Below are positions 1-14,540 of a DNA stretch of 64,000 nt, piece by piece. The stretch lies in assembly GCA_020247305.1 (NCBI GenBank), contig JADCJE010000045.1, positions 1 to 64,000 of the forward strand, written 5' to 3'. The notes under the pieces were generated by a model. The model ran no database searches. It saw only the letters and a list, made by a program, of their open reading frames with translations, and was not told where the DNA came from. The DNA is from Phycisphaerales bacterium (GTDB lineage Bacteria > Planctomycetota > UBA1135 > UBA2386). Positions within the stretch are counted from its first letter, which is position 1, and each line of letters starts with the position of its first letter. The position numbers and the translations under genes were made by a program.

Positions 1-1
1 G

Positions 2-403
2 CAGGCGACGATGGCCTCGCGCTCGATGGTGCTGAGCGGCCTGACGGTGGGGGCGTTCCTCGTCTACCACCTGGCGCACTTCACCTTCGGCGCGGTGCAC
101 GGCGCCCGCGCCGCCAAGGCACTCGAGGTCGCCAACGCGCCGTGGAACGGCCACAACGTCCATGCGATGGTCACCGGCAGCTTCGCCGATCCGCTGGTCG
201 TGACGCTCTACGTCGCGGCGCAGGTCGTGTTGTTCCTGCACCTGAGCCACGGCGTGCAGAGCCTCGCCCAGACGCTCGGCTTCCACCACGGCCGCTACAC
301 GCCGATGGTGCGCTCGCTGTCCGTCGTGCTCGCGCTGGCGATCGCCGGCGGCAACGCCTTCCTGGCCCTTTCCGTCCTCCTCGGCATCGTGAAGGGAGCC
401 TGA
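2..403 (+). CDS. sdhC: Succinate dehydrogenase/fumarate reductase cytochrome b subunit, 5'-truncated by the window edge
   Basis: Frame open through the window start; [25 protein letters not shown] is typical of SdhC/FrdC b-type TM subunits; followed at once by SdhA and SdhB. Confidence 0.85.
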   Translation, partial: QATMASRSMVLSGLTVGAFLVYHLAHFTFGAVHGARAAKALEVANAPWNGHNVHAMVTGSFADPLVVTLYVAAQVVLFLHLSHGVQSLAQTLGFHHGRYTPMVRSLSVVLALAIAGGNAFLALSVLLGIVKGA

Positions 404-405
404 TC

Positions 406-2316
<1,911 letters not shown>

Positions 2317-2330
2317 CGGGGAACACCACG

Positions 2331-3128
2331 ATGAAGCTCACCCTCCACATCTGGCGCCAGCAGAAGCGCAGCACCGCCGCCGACTTCAAGCAGGACGGCC
2401 GCATGGTGCGCTACGAGCTGGACGGCGTGTCGCCCGACATGTCGTTCCTCGAGATGCTCGACGTGCTCAACGAGCAACTGATCAAGAAGGGCGAGGAGCC
2501 GGTCGTGTTCGACCACGACTGCCGCGAAGGCATCTGCGGCTCCTGCAGCCTGATGATCGACGGCGAGCCGCACGGCCCGCAGTCTGGCACGACGACCTGC
2601 CAGCTGCACATGCGCAGCTTCCGCGACGGCGCCGAGATCTGGATCGAGCCGTGGCGCGCCAAGGCCTTCCCGGTGGTCAAGGACCTGATGGTCGACCGCA
2701 GCGCGTTCGACCGCGTGGTGCAGGCCGGCGCGTTCATCTCGGTGAACACCGGTGCGCCGCAGGACGCCAACGCCATCCCGGTGCCCAAGGCCGACGCGGA
2801 CCGCGCGTTCGACGCGGCCACCTGCATCGGCTGCGGCGCCTGCGTCGCGGCGTGCAAGAACGCCTCGGCGATGCTGTTCGTCGGCGCCAAGGTCTCGCAC
2901 TTCATGCACCTGCCGCAGGGCCGGGTCGAGCGCGAGACCCGCGCCCGCAACCTCGTCGCGGCGATGGACAAGGAAGGCTTCGGCAACTGCACCAACCAGA
3001 ACGAGTGCGAAGCCGCCTGCCCGAAGGAGATCCCGGTGCGCGTGATCGCGGAGATGAACCGCGAGTTCCTGCGCGCGAAGGCGGTCGAGGAGCCGCCGAG
3101 CGGCAAGCGCGTCGGCGGCGACGGCTGA
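2331..3128 (+). CDS. sdhB: Succinate dehydrogenase/fumarate reductase iron-sulfur subunit
   Basis: [31 protein letters not shown] (2Fe-2S) and [18 protein letters not shown] ... [11 protein letters not shown] ferredoxin motifs. Confidence 0.97.
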   Translation: MKLTLHIWRQQKRSTAADFKQDGRMVRYELDGVSPDMSFLEMLDVLNEQLIKKGEEPVVFDHDCREGICGSCSLMIDGEPHGPQSGTTTCQLHMRSFRDGAEIWIEPWRAKAFPVVKDLMVDRSAFDRVVQAGAFISVNTGAPQDANAIPVPKADADRAFDAATCIGCGACVAACKNASAMLFVGAKVSHFMHLPQGRVERETRARNLVAAMDKEGFGNCTNQNECEAACPKEIPVRVIAEMNREFLRAKAVEEPPSGKRVGGDG

Positions 3129-3333
3129 CGCTCCGGGAGGGCAGCCCGGCACGCGTGCTCGGGTCGCTCCGCGTGGCCGCCAACCCGCCCGCGACGCGTC
3201 GACGCAACCGGTCGATCGTCCGGCTGCGACCGGCGGCGAGGCCGTGCGGTCGCTGCCATGGCCGGTCCGGCGTGGAACCGGCGTGGGACCGTCGGCGGGA
3301 ACTCGCGCCGGGCCGCTACGTTGGGGACCCGCC

Positions 3334-5016
3334 ATGCGCCACCTGACGCCGTTGTTCCCGTTCGCCCTGCTGCTCACCGCGGCCGCCGCGCAGACGCCTG
3401 CGCCGGCGACCGAACCGGCCCGCGACCCGCTGCCCGTGCGCGAGGTCACCGTGTTCAAGGACGGCCATGCCTGGGTGCTGCGCGAGCGGCCGCTCGCCGC
3501 CGCCGACGGCCAGGAGGTCGTGCTCGACGAACTGCCTCGGCCGCTGATCGGCGCGTTCTGGCCGTACGCGGTCGATGGCGCGCGGCTGGTCAGCGCCAAG
3601 GCCGGCACGACCACGGTGCGCAGCGACGCGACGGTGATGGACCTGCGGCAGCTCGCGCGCGCCAACGCCGGCAAGGACGCGTTGGTCGTCACCGCCGACA
3701 AGGAACGCCTCGAAGGCAAGCTGCTCGGCGTGCCGTCGCGCCAGACGCTGCCGTCGGCGAGCGATGGCGAGTTGCTGCTGCTGCAGACCGCGCAGGGCAC
3801 GCGCGCGCTGCCGCTCGCCTCGGTGCGCGAACTGGAGGTCCGCGGCGACTACCAGGGTCGCATCGCCGTCGAGGAGGCGAAGCCGCGGCTGACGCTGCGC
3901 GTCGCCGGCGGCGGGCCGCAGGCCAAGGTCGGCGTCATGTACGTGCAGCGCGGGCTGCGCTGGATCCCGGCGTACCGCATCGACATCGACGGCGACGGCA
4001 AGGCCAAGGCGCAGTTCGAGGCGACGCTGGTCAACGACCTGATCGACCTGCAGGCGGCGACGGTGAACCTCGTCGTCGGCGTGCCGCGCTTCGACCACGC
4101 CGGCGAGCTCGATCCGATCGCGCTGCAGCAGGAGGGCGCGCAGGTCGCCGAGCACCTTGGCCGCAGCATGCAGCAGCAGGCGTTCAGCAACCGCATGTCC
4201 AACGCCTTCATGGCGCAGGCGCCGAGCGCGGCGAGCGACGGCGGGGGCGGCGGCGAGCCGGAGCCGACGGTCGAAGGTGGCGCGGGCAACGAGGACCTCT
4301 ACGTCTTCACGCTGCGCGACGTGACGCTGAAGAAGGGCGAGCGCATGGTGCTCCCGATCGCCGCGTTCGAACTGCCGTACCGCGACCTGTACCGGCTCGA
4401 CGTCTCGTTCGCGCCGCCGATTGAGGTGCGCCAGGGCCTGCAGAGCCAGCAGCTCGTCGAGCTCGCGCGCCAGCTGGCGGCGCCGAAGGTCCGGCACGTG
4501 CTGCGCCTCACCAACACCGGCGACGCGCCGCTGACGACCGCGCCGGCGCTGGTGCTCGCTGGCGGCAAGCTGCTGGCCCAGGGCACGATGCTCTACACGC
4601 CGCGCGGCGGCGCGACCGACCTCGAGATCAACGTCGCCGTCGACGTGAAGGTCGAGACCGACGAGCGCGAAGTGAAGCGCGACCCGGGGCCGTTCCGCCT
4701 CGGCGACGACCGGTACGCCCGCGTCGACGTCGCCGGCGCGATCAAGCTGACCAACCGCAAGCCCAAGGCCATCGAGGTCGAGGTCACGCGCCGCGCGCTC
4801 GGCCTCGCCGACACCATCGGCCAGGGCGGCGCGCAGAAGCAGCTAGACCTCGTGCAGGCGTGGCAGGGCGGCTCGGCGAACCCGTGGTGGGGCTGGTGGA
4901 GCTGGCCGCACTGGTGGTTCCAGCACAACGGCTTCGCCGAGTTCCGCTGGACGGCGACCGTGGCGCCCGGCGGCGAGGCGACGTTCGACGCCGGCTGGCA
5001 CTACTTCTGGCGCTGA
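3334..5016 (+). CDS. Secreted DUF4139-type protein
   Basis: Signal peptide MRHLTPLFPFALLLTAAAAQT; REVTVFKDGHAWVLRERPL start and GVMYVQRGLRWIPAYRIDID core resemble DUF4139/MuiA-like proteins. Confidence 0.7.
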   Translation: MRHLTPLFPFALLLTAAAAQTPAPATEPARDPLPVREVTVFKDGHAWVLRERPLAAADGQEVVLDELPRPLIGAFWPYAVDGARLVSAKAGTTTVRSDATVMDLRQLARANAGKDALVVTADKERLEGKLLGVPSRQTLPSASDGELLLLQTAQGTRALPLASVRELEVRGDYQGRIAVEEAKPRLTLRVAGGGPQAKVGVMYVQRGLRWIPAYRIDIDGDGKAKAQFEATLVNDLIDLQAATVNLVVGVPRFDHAGELDPIALQQEGAQVAEHLGRSMQQQAFSNRMSNAFMAQAPSAASDGGGGGEPEPTVEGGAGNEDLYVFTLRDVTLKKGERMVLPIAAFELPYRDLYRLDVSFAPPIEVRQGLQSQQLVELARQLAAPKVRHVLRLTNTGDAPLTTAPALVLAGGKLLAQGTMLYTPRGGATDLEINVAVDVKVETDEREVKRDPGPFRLGDDRYARVDVAGAIKLTNRKPKAIEVEVTRRALGLADTIGQGGAQKQLDLVQAWQGGSANPWWGWWSWPHWWFQHNGFAEFRWTATVAPGGEATFDAGWHYFWR

Positions 5017-5106
5017 GGGACTGCGCGTGGCGCCGGGCCGCGGCTTGCGCCCGGCGGCCGCATGCCCGGCGGCGCGCAGGCCCGGCCGCCGGCGCGCGTC
5101 GCGAGC

Positions 5107-7887
<2,781 letters not shown>

Positions 7888-8117
7888 CCCACCGGTGGAC
7901 GGCGGTTTCGACCATGGGGCGAACGGAGCGGAACGCGGCTGCCGCACGGCCCACGCACAACGGCCCACGCCGCCGCACGCCCCGGCGCGCGTCGGCGACG
8001 GCACCGCGGCGCAGACCTCGGCGGTCGAGATGCCAGCGGGTTCCCGCTCCCGGCGCGGTGGCGATGGCGGCCAACGGGGTCCGGCCGGGACCCGGATCCC
8101 GAAGACTTCGCCCGCCG

Positions 8118-8414
8118 TCAGTCGAGGTCGAATGGGGTGCGCGGCTTGGTGTCCTTGTCCTTCTTCGCCTCTTCCTTGGCGCGGCGCAGCTTGGCGTCGA
8201 GCGCTTCGCCCTGCTTGGCCTGATCGACCTGGGCCGAGTCGAACAGGTCGGTCAGCCGCTGCTGGTCGCGCTTCTGCGCCGCCAGGAGGTCGTCGAGGTT
8301 GCGGCCGCCCTTGGCCTCGTCGGCGCGGACGGCGCGCGCCTTGCCTGAGCGGGTGTCGATCTCGATCGACTTGTTGCAGCAGGGGCAGGCGAACGTGAAG
8401 ACGGTCTGGGCCAT
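8118..8414 (-). CDS. Small single CPCC zinc-ribbon-like protein with charged C-terminus
   Basis: MAQTVFTFACPCCNKSIEIDTRSGKARAVRADEAKGG...; 98 aa ORF. Confidence 0.6.
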   Translation of the reverse strand: MAQTVFTFACPCCNKSIEIDTRSGKARAVRADEAKGGRNLDDLLAAQKRDQQRLTDLFDSAQVDQAKQGEALDAKLRRAKEEAKKDKDTKPRTPFDLD

Positions 8415-8578
8415 GGCGGTCGGCGATTGTCGGGCCGGCGACCGGACGCGGCAACCGGCGCGGCCGACGGCGCGGAAGTTGGCGCGGACGATCCGTTCGC
8501 CGCGGTCGGGCGGTGTCGTTCCGTCGGCGCCATGGCTATCGTGGGCCTGCGCGCCGAGCCCGGCGCGTCCGAGCCGCC

Positions 8579-9262
8579 TTGACCCAGGATCCAACGACCC
8601 GCGAGGGAACCGCGTCCGCCGGACCGCGTTTGGTCCTCGGCCCGACGCGCCCGCAGCGGCCCGATGCGGCGGACGCCGACGACGACGCGGCGCTCGCCGC
8701 GCTCGTGCAGCGGGCGCAGGCCGGTGACGGCGACGCCTTCGGCGCGCTCGTCGACGGCCACGCCGACCGGGTGATGCGCATCATGATCCACGTCCTGCAC
8801 TGCGACCGCGCGACCGCCGAGGACCTCTGCCAGGAGACCTTCCTGCGCATGCACCGCGGCCTCGCTGCGTTCGACGGTGCGCGCTTCGTGCCGTGGCTGC
8901 ACACGATCGCCATGAACGTCGCGATCGGCGAGCACCGCCGCCGCCGGGCGCATAAGCGCGGCGCGCCGACGCGCTCGCTCGACGCGCCGCTGCCCGGCAC
9001 CGACGACCTCTACCTCGACCCGGCCGGCCGCGAACGCGACCCCGGCGACGTGGCGCACCAGCGCGACTTCGCCGCCCGCGTGCGCGCGTGCGTGCAGCGC
9101 CTGCCCGACGAGTTCCGCGCCGCCGTCGTGCTGCGCGACATGGAGTCGCTGTCGTACGAGGAGATCGCCGCGGCGCTCGGCCTGCAGCCGGGCACGGTGC
9201 GTTCGCGCATCCACCGCGGCCGCCTCTTGCTGCAGGAGATGCTGCAGGAGTTCGACCGATGA
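8579..9262 (+). CDS. ECF-type RNA polymerase sigma-70 factor (start uncertain; TTG 8579 or upstream ATG 8513)
   Basis: ALVQRAQAGDGDAFGALVDGHADRVMRIMIHVLHCDRATAEDLCQETFLRMHRGLAAF (sigma2) and LPDEFRAAVVLRDMESLSYEEIAAALGLQPGTVRSRIHRGRLLLQEML (sigma4). Confidence 0.93.
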   Translation: MTQDPTTREGTASAGPRLVLGPTRPQRPDAADADDDAALAALVQRAQAGDGDAFGALVDGHADRVMRIMIHVLHCDRATAEDLCQETFLRMHRGLAAFDGARFVPWLHTIAMNVAIGEHRRRRAHKRGAPTRSLDAPLPGTDDLYLDPAGRERDPGDVAHQRDFAARVRACVQRLPDEFRAAVVLRDMESLSYEEIAAALGLQPGTVRSRIHRGRLLLQEMLQEFDR

Positions 9263-10758
9263 CGCCCGCCGACCGCCAGGGCGACGAACGCTTCGCCGAT
9301 TGGGTCGATGGCCGCATGAGCGAGCGCGAGCGCGAGCGCTTCGTCGCCGAACTGCGCGTCAACGCGCAGCTGCGCGAGGACCTCGCCGCGTACGAACGCA
9401 CGGTCGCCGCCGTGCGCGCCGCGCTGCAGGCCCCGACGCGGCCGGTCGCGATGGCCGACCGCGTGCGCGCTGCGCTCACCGCCGCGCCGGCCGCGCCGAC
9501 GCCAACCGCGACCGACACGCCGACCCTGCGGCTGCTGCCGCGCGTGCTCTGGAGCCTCGGCACGGCGGCGGCGGCGCTGCTCGCCGCGCTGTGGCTGGAT
9601 GCGTGGTCGGGCAGTGACCGCGCGCCGGTGGTCGAACGGTCGCCGTCGGTCGCGCGCGGCGAGGAACTGCAGGCCAGCGGTGGCTTGCCCACGGGCGACG
9701 CCGCTGCAGGCGCGGCGCCCGGCGCGGTGGCTGCGCGCCGCGGCGAGCCGGCGAAGGGCGAAGCACAGGGCAACACGGGCCTGCCCGCCGCGAGCGCGCG
9801 GCCGGGAGTGCCAGCGCCAGGGGATGCCGTCGCTGCAGGCCCCGCTGCGCCGCCGCCCGCCGCCCAGCGGCAGGATCTCCAGCAGGCGGAGGCTCAGCAG
9901 CAAGCCCAGCAGCAAGCATCCGAGCCGCAGGACGTCCAGTCGGGGCATGCCCAGCTGGGTGCTCCGGCGGATGCGGCGCCAAACCCGCAGCCGGCGCCCG
10001 CCGAGCGCAGCGCGGCAGCGGCTGCGCCGTCGCCGCCGCCCGCCGGCACGGTGGCCGCGCCCGGCCAGGTCGCCGCGTCGCCATCCGACCGCGCGCTGGC
10101 GGATGCGGAGCCCGCCGCCCGCGCCGCCGCCAAGGCCGCACCCGCGCCGACGCCGCTGCTGGTCCTCGACCTCGCTGCGCCGCTGCCCGGCGGCACGGCC
10201 GACGCGGACGCAGCCAAGCGCAAGCCGGCGACGCCCGACCGCGTGCTCGGGGGCGGCGCGGGCCGGCCGGTCCGCGGTGGGGCCGGCGCAGGCGCGGGGG
10301 GGGGAGTTGGCGAGCGGCGCAGCACCGAAGCGGGCCCCGACCGGGAACGCAGCAGCAGCGCGGATGCCGGCGGCGCCGCCCAACCAGCAACCGGCGCCAC
10401 GGCGCCGTTCGATGCCGCGGGCCTGCGCGCAGCGCTGCGCGCGTTCCTGACGACCGCGGTCGCGGAACCGGACGCGGCGACGGCATCGTGGGCGACCGCT
10501 GCCGGCGTGCTGCAACTCTCGCCGTGGCTCGACGACCCGGCCAACGCCGCGGACGGCAGCGTGCGCTCGTGGCTCGTCGAAGGCGACAAGGCCGACGTCG
10601 CCGCGCTGGTCGCTGTGGCCGCGGAGTTCGCGCGCGATCGCGCCGGTGCGGTGCAGAACGGCGAGGTGCCGGTGGCGCTGCCCGCGCCGCCGACCACCGG
10701 GAACCGCGTGCTGCCGTCAGCGCGGCTGGTCCTGCGTCTCCAACTGCGGCGTCGGTAA
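9259..10758 (+). CDS. Putative anti-sigma factor/zinc-finger-like protein with long Ala/Pro/Gln low-complexity region
   Basis: ATGA overlap with the sigma factor gene; MTPADRQGDERFADWVDGRMSERERERFVAELRVNAQLREDLAAYERTVAAVRAAL resembles anti-sigma N-termini; one TM segment then low-complexity linker. Confidence 0.6.
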   Translation: MTPADRQGDERFADWVDGRMSERERERFVAELRVNAQLREDLAAYERTVAAVRAALQAPTRPVAMADRVRAALTAAPAAPTPTATDTPTLRLLPRVLWSLGTAAAALLAALWLDAWSGSDRAPVVERSPSVARGEELQASGGLPTGDAAAGAAPGAVAARRGEPAKGEAQGNTGLPAASARPGVPAPGDAVAAGPAAPPPAAQRQDLQQAEAQQQAQQQASEPQDVQSGHAQLGAPADAAPNPQPAPAERSAAAAAPSPPPAGTVAAPGQVAASPSDRALADAEPAARAAAKAAPAPTPLLVLDLAAPLPGGTADADAAKRKPATPDRVLGGGAGRPVRGGAGAGAGGGVGERRSTEAGPDRERSSSADAGGAAQPATGATAPFDAAGLRAALRAFLTTAVAEPDAATASWATAAGVLQLSPWLDDPANAADGSVRSWLVEGDKADVAALVAVAAEFARDRAGAVQNGEVPVALPAPPTTGNRVLPSARLVLRLQLRRR

Positions 10759-11988
10759 CGACGTCAGCCACCGGTCGCCGACGGCGAGTTCGTGGCCGAG
10801 CGTCTGCCAGTCGCCGAGCACGACGACGAGGCGTTGGACGCCGCCGACCGACTGTCGCAGCGCCACGGTGCTGGCCAGCCGCGGCCGGTCGCCGCCGACG
10901 CAGGCGGTGACTTCGACTTCGTCGGCGCGCGGTGGTCCGTCGCGGCGTTCGATCGCGAGGTCGAGCACCGCGCCGCGCGCCGCGATGCCGCGCACTGCCA
11001 GCACGCCGAGGTCCGGCGGCAGCCATGGCGACAGCAGCACGAAGCCGTCCTCCAGCGTGAAGTCGGTCGCGTGCCGGATCCCGGTGAGCGCCAGCAGCAG
11101 CGCGTCGAGCGCCCGCGCCGCGTCGCCGGGCGACGCCGGTCTGGCGGCGAGGCGGCGCACCGCGCGGTAGGCGGCAAGGCGCGCTGGACCGTCGCGCAGC
11201 ATCGCCGCGGCGGCGAGGCGCGAGGCCGCCGCGGCCAGCGTGTCGGCGGCCGGGTTGGCGGCCGCCTGCGCCGTCAGGTCGGCCAGCGCGGTGTCGTCGT
11301 GGCGCTGCCGCATCGGCAGCACGGCCGGCAGCCCGAACCACGCCGGATCGAGGTCGCGCACGTCAGCCGGCGGATGCGCGCGCCGCGCCGTCAGTGCCTC
11401 GCGGCGCTGGCTGGCGAAGCGACCGCGCATGCGCTGCTCCCACACCGTCTCCAGCTGCCCAAGGCGCGCGAGCGCGAGGTCGGCGCAGTGCACGCCGGAG
11501 CGGCCGCGGCGCAGGCGCAGCGCGGCGGAGGCGAACAGCGCCTGGATGACGAGGCACTCGTCGGCGTAGTGCAGCGCGGTCGGCGCGGCAGCGAGCGGCC
11601 GCGCCAGCCGTTGCGCCAGCGGCCAGCACGCATCGGCGGCGGCCGGGTCTTCGCTGGCGTCGACGAACCAGCCCAGCGCCAGCAGGAACCACCAGCGATC
11701 GGTCGGGGCCGCGTCGTCGGCGCGGGCGCGCGCGTGCGCCGCCGCGAGCGCGCGCTGGGCGGCGGCGAGGTCGCCGGCGCGCAGGCAACCGAGCATGTGC
11801 TGTGCCAGGGCGCTGCCGCCGCCGGGCGCGTCGGCGACGTCGCGCGGCGGCGGCGCCACCGCCGCGATCGTCAGCTCGGCGAACAACTCCGCCAACACCG
11901 GGTCGTCGGTGGCCACGGTGAGCCGGGCCGGCGTCTGCCCGAGGGCGGCCTGCAGCAGGAACGGAACCGATGGCACGATGCGGCGCAT
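10717..11988 (-). CDS. Hypothetical secreted protein
   Basis: 423-aa ORF, N-terminal hydrophobic MRRIVPSVPFLLQAALGQTPARL; 3' end overlaps the convergent CDS by 42 bp. Confidence 0.5.
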   Translation of the reverse strand: MRRIVPSVPFLLQAALGQTPARLTVATDDPVLAELFAELTIAAVAPPPRDVADAPGGGSALAQHMLGCLRAGDLAAAQRALAAAHARARADDAAPTDRWWFLLALGWFVDASEDPAAADACWPLAQRLARPLAAAPTALHYADECLVIQALFASAALRLRRGRSGVHCADLALARLGQLETVWEQRMRGRFASQRREALTARRAHPPADVRDLDPAWFGLPAVLPMRQRHDDTALADLTAQAAANPAADTLAAAASRLAAAAMLRDGPARLAAYRAVRRLAARPASPGDAARALDALLLALTGIRHATDFTLEDGFVLLSPWLPPDLGVLAVRGIAARGAVLDLAIERRDGPPRADEVEVTACVGGDRPRLASTVALRQSVGGVQRLVVVLGDWQTLGHELAVGDRWLTSLPTPQLETQDQPR

Positions 11989-12108
11989 GCCCGTAGGGCA
12001 CGGCGCGACCGCGATTCGGCGCGGATTTCGCGGCCGGCCGGCCGCGCGCTCCGGCGCCGCCCGAAGCGCCGTATCGCGCGACGCCGCGAACGGCTAGAAG
12101 CGCGCGCC

Positions 12109-13404
12109 TTGGACTCCGGGCGGCGCAACTTCCACGCGGTGTGGCCGAGCCTGTTCGCCACGTCGATGGGCCTGATGGCCTTCCTGCCGATGCTGGCGCT
12201 CTACGTGCAGGAGCGCTTCGGCATCGACGACGAGGCCGAACTCGCGTTCTGGGCCAGCGTCATCTACGGCGCCGCGCCGCTCAGCGCCGCCGTGGCCGGG
12301 CCGTTCTGGGGTGCGTTCGGCGACGCCGCCGGCAAGAAGCCGATGGCGATCCGCGCCAACCTCGCGATCGCCGCGACCACCGCGCTGATGCCGTTCATGC
12401 CGAGTCCCGTGGCGCTGCTCGCCATGCGCGCCGTGCAGGGCGTGCTCGCCGGCTACGTCGCGCCGGCGATGGCGCTGGTGTCCGAGGGCGTGCCGCGCGC
12501 CGGGCACGGCGTGGTGATCGCGCGGCTGCAGGTGGCGATGGCGTGCGGTTCGTTCCTCGGGCCGTACCTCGGCGCCGAGGCGACGTTCTGGTTTGGCCGC
12601 ACGGCGCTGTTCTGGATCGCCAGCGGCCTGTCGCTGCTCGCCGCCGCGCAGCTGGCGCTGTTCGCGCGCGAAACGCGGCCGCCGGCGGGCGCGCGCGGGC
12701 CGTTCTTCGCCGGCTTCCGCCGCGACGCGCTCGGGCTGCTGCGGCAGCCGGTGATCGGCTGGCTGCTGGCGCTGCTGCTGGTGCTGCGCCTGGGCCAGAA
12801 CATGCTGGAACCGCTGGTTGCGTTGTTCGTGCGCCAACTCGGTCCCGAGCCGTGGCTCGCGGCGCACAGCGCCACGCCCGCGCTCGCGCTCGACCGCACG
12901 GTGGCGCTCGCGTTCGGCCTGCTGGCGGTGGCGCAGTGGGTGTGCACGCCGTGGTGGGGGCGCATGGCCGACCGGCACGGACCGCTGCGGTGCCTTGCGT
13001 GGCTGGCGCTCGGACTCGGCTGCCTCTACGCCGGGCTGGCGACGGTGGCGGCGATCCGGCCGTTCTTGCTGGTGCGCGCCGCGATCGCCTGCCTGATGGC
13101 CGGCTCGATGACGCTCGCCTACGCCGCCGCCAGCAAACGCGTCGACGACCGCCATCGCACGCTCGCCTTCGCCATGGTGCAGAGCTGCATCCAGTTCGGC
13201 CTGGCGCTCGGACCGCTGCTCGGCGCGGCGGTGGCCGCCGAGGCCGGCGGCGGCGTGGCGTTCGGTCGCGCGCTGCTGGTCGCCGCCGCGCTGTGCGCCG
13301 CGGCCGGGTTGGGCATGGTCGCGCTGCGCCGCGCCACCCGCGCGTTGCCGCCCGGGCCGCCGCCGCCCGCGGCCGCCGGCGCAGGCGACGCCGCGCCGGG
13401 TTGA
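12109..13404 (+). CDS. MFS transporter (probable TTG start)
   Basis: RRNFHAVWPSLFATSMGLMAFLPMLALYVQERFG; multiple TM segments; GPFWGAFGDAAGKKPMAIRANL MFS motif A-like loop. Confidence 0.85.
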   Translation: MDSGRRNFHAVWPSLFATSMGLMAFLPMLALYVQERFGIDDEAELAFWASVIYGAAPLSAAVAGPFWGAFGDAAGKKPMAIRANLAIAATTALMPFMPSPVALLAMRAVQGVLAGYVAPAMALVSEGVPRAGHGVVIARLQVAMACGSFLGPYLGAEATFWFGRTALFWIASGLSLLAAAQLALFARETRPPAGARGPFFAGFRRDALGLLRQPVIGWLLALLLVLRLGQNMLEPLVALFVRQLGPEPWLAAHSATPALALDRTVALAFGLLAVAQWVCTPWWGRMADRHGPLRCLAWLALGLGCLYAGLATVAAIRPFLLVRAAIACLMAGSMTLAYAAASKRVDDRHRTLAFAMVQSCIQFGLALGPLLGAAVAAEAGGGVAFGRALLVAAALCAAAGLGMVALRRATRALPPGPPPPAAAGAGDAAPG

Positions 13405-13519
13405 GCGGCACGCGCGGGCGGTGGGCGCTGGGCAGTGCAACGCTGGCGGTGGCCGATCGGCGGCGGCCGGCGGGCGGCGAACGGTGGGACAGGGCTGCTA
13501 CACTCGCGCCCCCGCCCGC

Positions 13520-14266
13520 ATGTGCCTCCTCATCGTCCTGCGCGGCCGCAGCGCGGCACACCCGCTGCTCGTCGCCGGCAACCGCGACGAGCGCACCGAT
13601 CGGCCGGCGTCGCCGCCGGGCCTGTGGGTTGGCCAGCAGCGCCGCGTGCTGTCGCCGCGCGACCGTCGTGCCGGCGGCACGTGGCTCGGCGTCAACGACC
13701 GCGGCGTCGTCGCCGGCCTGACCAACGTCGCCGGCGCCCCGGTGGTCGCGGGCGCGCCGTCGCGCGGCCACCTCGTGCACCTCGCCCTCGACTCCGACAG
13801 CCTCGACGCCGGCCTAGCCGCCGTGGCGCGCGCCGTCGCTGCGACGCCGCACAGCGGCTTCCAACTGGTGCTCGCCGACGCGCGCGCCGTCGTGGTGCTG
13901 CGCCATGACGGCGGCCGCCTGCAGCGCATCGACTGGCGGGACGACGTGCTGGTGGTCACCAACGAACACGGCCCCGGCGCGCTGCAGCCGCGCGGCCTCG
14001 CGCCCGCACTGGCGCCAGCGCTGCCGCTCGATCGGCAGTTGGCGCGGCTCGCCGACGTGCTGCGCGACCCCGGTGGTGACGGCCATCACGCGATCTGCAA
14101 GCGCGGCGCCGACTACGGCACGGTGTCGAGTTCGCTGCTCGCCGTGCCGCCCGACCCCGCGCGCGGGCTGGTGTGGCGCTACGCCGCCGGCGCGCCGGAC
14201 GTGGCGCCGTACAAGGAGTACGGCAACCTGGGGCGGCGGTTGGTGCCGGAGGCGGCGGGCGGGTGA
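13520..14266 (+). CDS. TANGO2/NRDE-family protein
   Basis: MCLLIVLRGRSAAHPLLVAGNRDERTDRPASPP...GGTWLGVNDRGVVAGLTNV, with the NRDE motif. Confidence 0.85.
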   Translation: MCLLIVLRGRSAAHPLLVAGNRDERTDRPASPPGLWVGQQRRVLSPRDRRAGGTWLGVNDRGVVAGLTNVAGAPVVAGAPSRGHLVHLALDSDSLDAGLAAVARAVAATPHSGFQLVLADARAVVVLRHDGGRLQRIDWRDDVLVVTNEHGPGALQPRGLAPALAPALPLDRQLARLADVLRDPGGDGHHAICKRGADYGTVSSSLLAVPPDPARGLVWRYAAGAPDVAPYKEYGNLGRRLVPEAAGG

Positions 14267-14540
14267 GGGACGGCGCTGCGGCGCCGTGGCGGGCGGATGG
14301 CAGGCGCACAAGTGTCCCGCGTTTGTGTCCAGCGATCGACCCAATGCGCCACGTGCAAACGCACGGCCTCGCCGCAAACGGATCATTCTCCATAGTTTCC
14401 GACACGGCGCGGGCGCGCACGGAGGTCGTTGCCGCAATGGCCGATTGGGTGCGGCCAACGCGTCACACTTGACGAATCGTCGATTCGTGCGATGCTGCGC
14501 CAACTCGTCGCCGGAGCGCGTTTGCGCCCGAATCCCCGCC

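Noticed and set aside
8118-8594. 158-aa version of the CPCC zinc-ribbon ORF
   Set aside because: The N-terminal 60 residues are Arg-rich and unlike a protein; start at 8414 gives a compact 98-aa protein.
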